Of a stretch of DNA of 14,139 bases, positions 14,033 to 14,139 are shown in pieces. Every line of letters begins with the position of its first letter. Position 1 is the stretch's first letter. The position numbers and the translations under genes were made by a program. The DNA comes from Pavlovales sp. CCMP2436 (Eukaryota > Haptophyta > Pavlovophyceae > Pavlovales). The notes beneath the pieces were generated by a model, which saw nothing but the letters and a program-made list of their open reading frames with translations, searched no databases and had not been told where the DNA came from. The stretch is taken from assembly GCA_026770615.1 (NCBI GenBank), contig MU631589.1:144013-158151 (forward strand), in the 5' to 3' direction.

Positions 14033-14139
14033 ACTGATAGGGATTCAAGCTGGCGTCTGACTGTTCTGAATGTTTTGCTGGTCTGAGCGCTGCGTCGCCC
14101 ATTGCCTGCTGCGTGCCTTAGTCGGCTGCGCTGGCTTGG
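14033..14139 (+). repeat. 92-bp repeat copy 2, continuing to the window edge
   Basis: 14033-14124 matches 13833-13924 with two substitutions, exactly 200 bases further on. The following GGCTGCGCTGGCTTGG also matches the inverted copy at 5489-5506, so the full repeat is longer than 92 bases and continues to or beyond the window edge. Confidence 0.85.

Noticed and set aside
1..14139. tRNA, rRNA, CRISPR, phage or bacterial defence system
   Set aside because: No tRNA cloverleaf or B-box (GGTTCGAATCC-like), no rRNA sequence, no regularly spaced repeats with unique spacers and no related proteins were seen. The presence of BDP1 is not itself evidence of Pol III genes here.

Overview
The window looks like nuclear DNA from a unicellular alga with a secondary plastid, most likely a haptophyte or a similar GC-rich chromalveolate alga. 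The reasons are a Calvin-cycle sedoheptulose-bisphosphatase with an N-terminus like a signal peptide plus transit peptide, a eukaryotic RNA polymerase III factor (TFIIIB subunit BDP1), GT-AG introns with pyrimidine-rich 3' parts, and exons very rich in G/C at third codon positions. No bacterial operon, Shine-Dalgarno or phage signature was seen. The lineage is inferred; no marker settles it.

Layout. (1) Bases 1-1051, minus strand: the first about 350 codons of an unrecognised protein, open to the left edge. (2) About 1052-7490: a gene-poor, repeat-rich block of more than 6 kb holding foldback elements, dispersed repeat families, GT-rich microsatellites and an AT-rich patch. I find no convincing gene here, only possible exon remnants. 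(3) 7495-8709, minus: SBPase, two exons. (4) 8710-9094: a short divergent promoter region with an imperfect 50-bp tandem repeat. (5) 9095-10071, plus: a two-exon coiled-coil protein of unknown function. (6) 10077-10463: a foldback transposon-like element with a 4-bp target duplication, starting just after that gene's stop codon. (7) 10886-12555, minus: BDP1, two exons, whose intron carries an internal copy of its own splice sites and a dispersed repeat. (8) 12656-12745: a 30-bp perfect inverted repeat beside the BDP1 5' end. (9) 12746-14139: two weak exon candidates and more repeats, including a 92-bp sequence present twice here and once inverted at about 5.5 kb.

The recognised genes are unrelated housekeeping functions (carbon fixation, Pol III initiation) and do not form a pathway or defence system. 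The most distinctive content is the set of foldback and dispersed repeats, one of them inside the BDP1 intron, and the duplicated splice sites of that intron. I found no tRNA, rRNA, CRISPR array or recognisable transposase.
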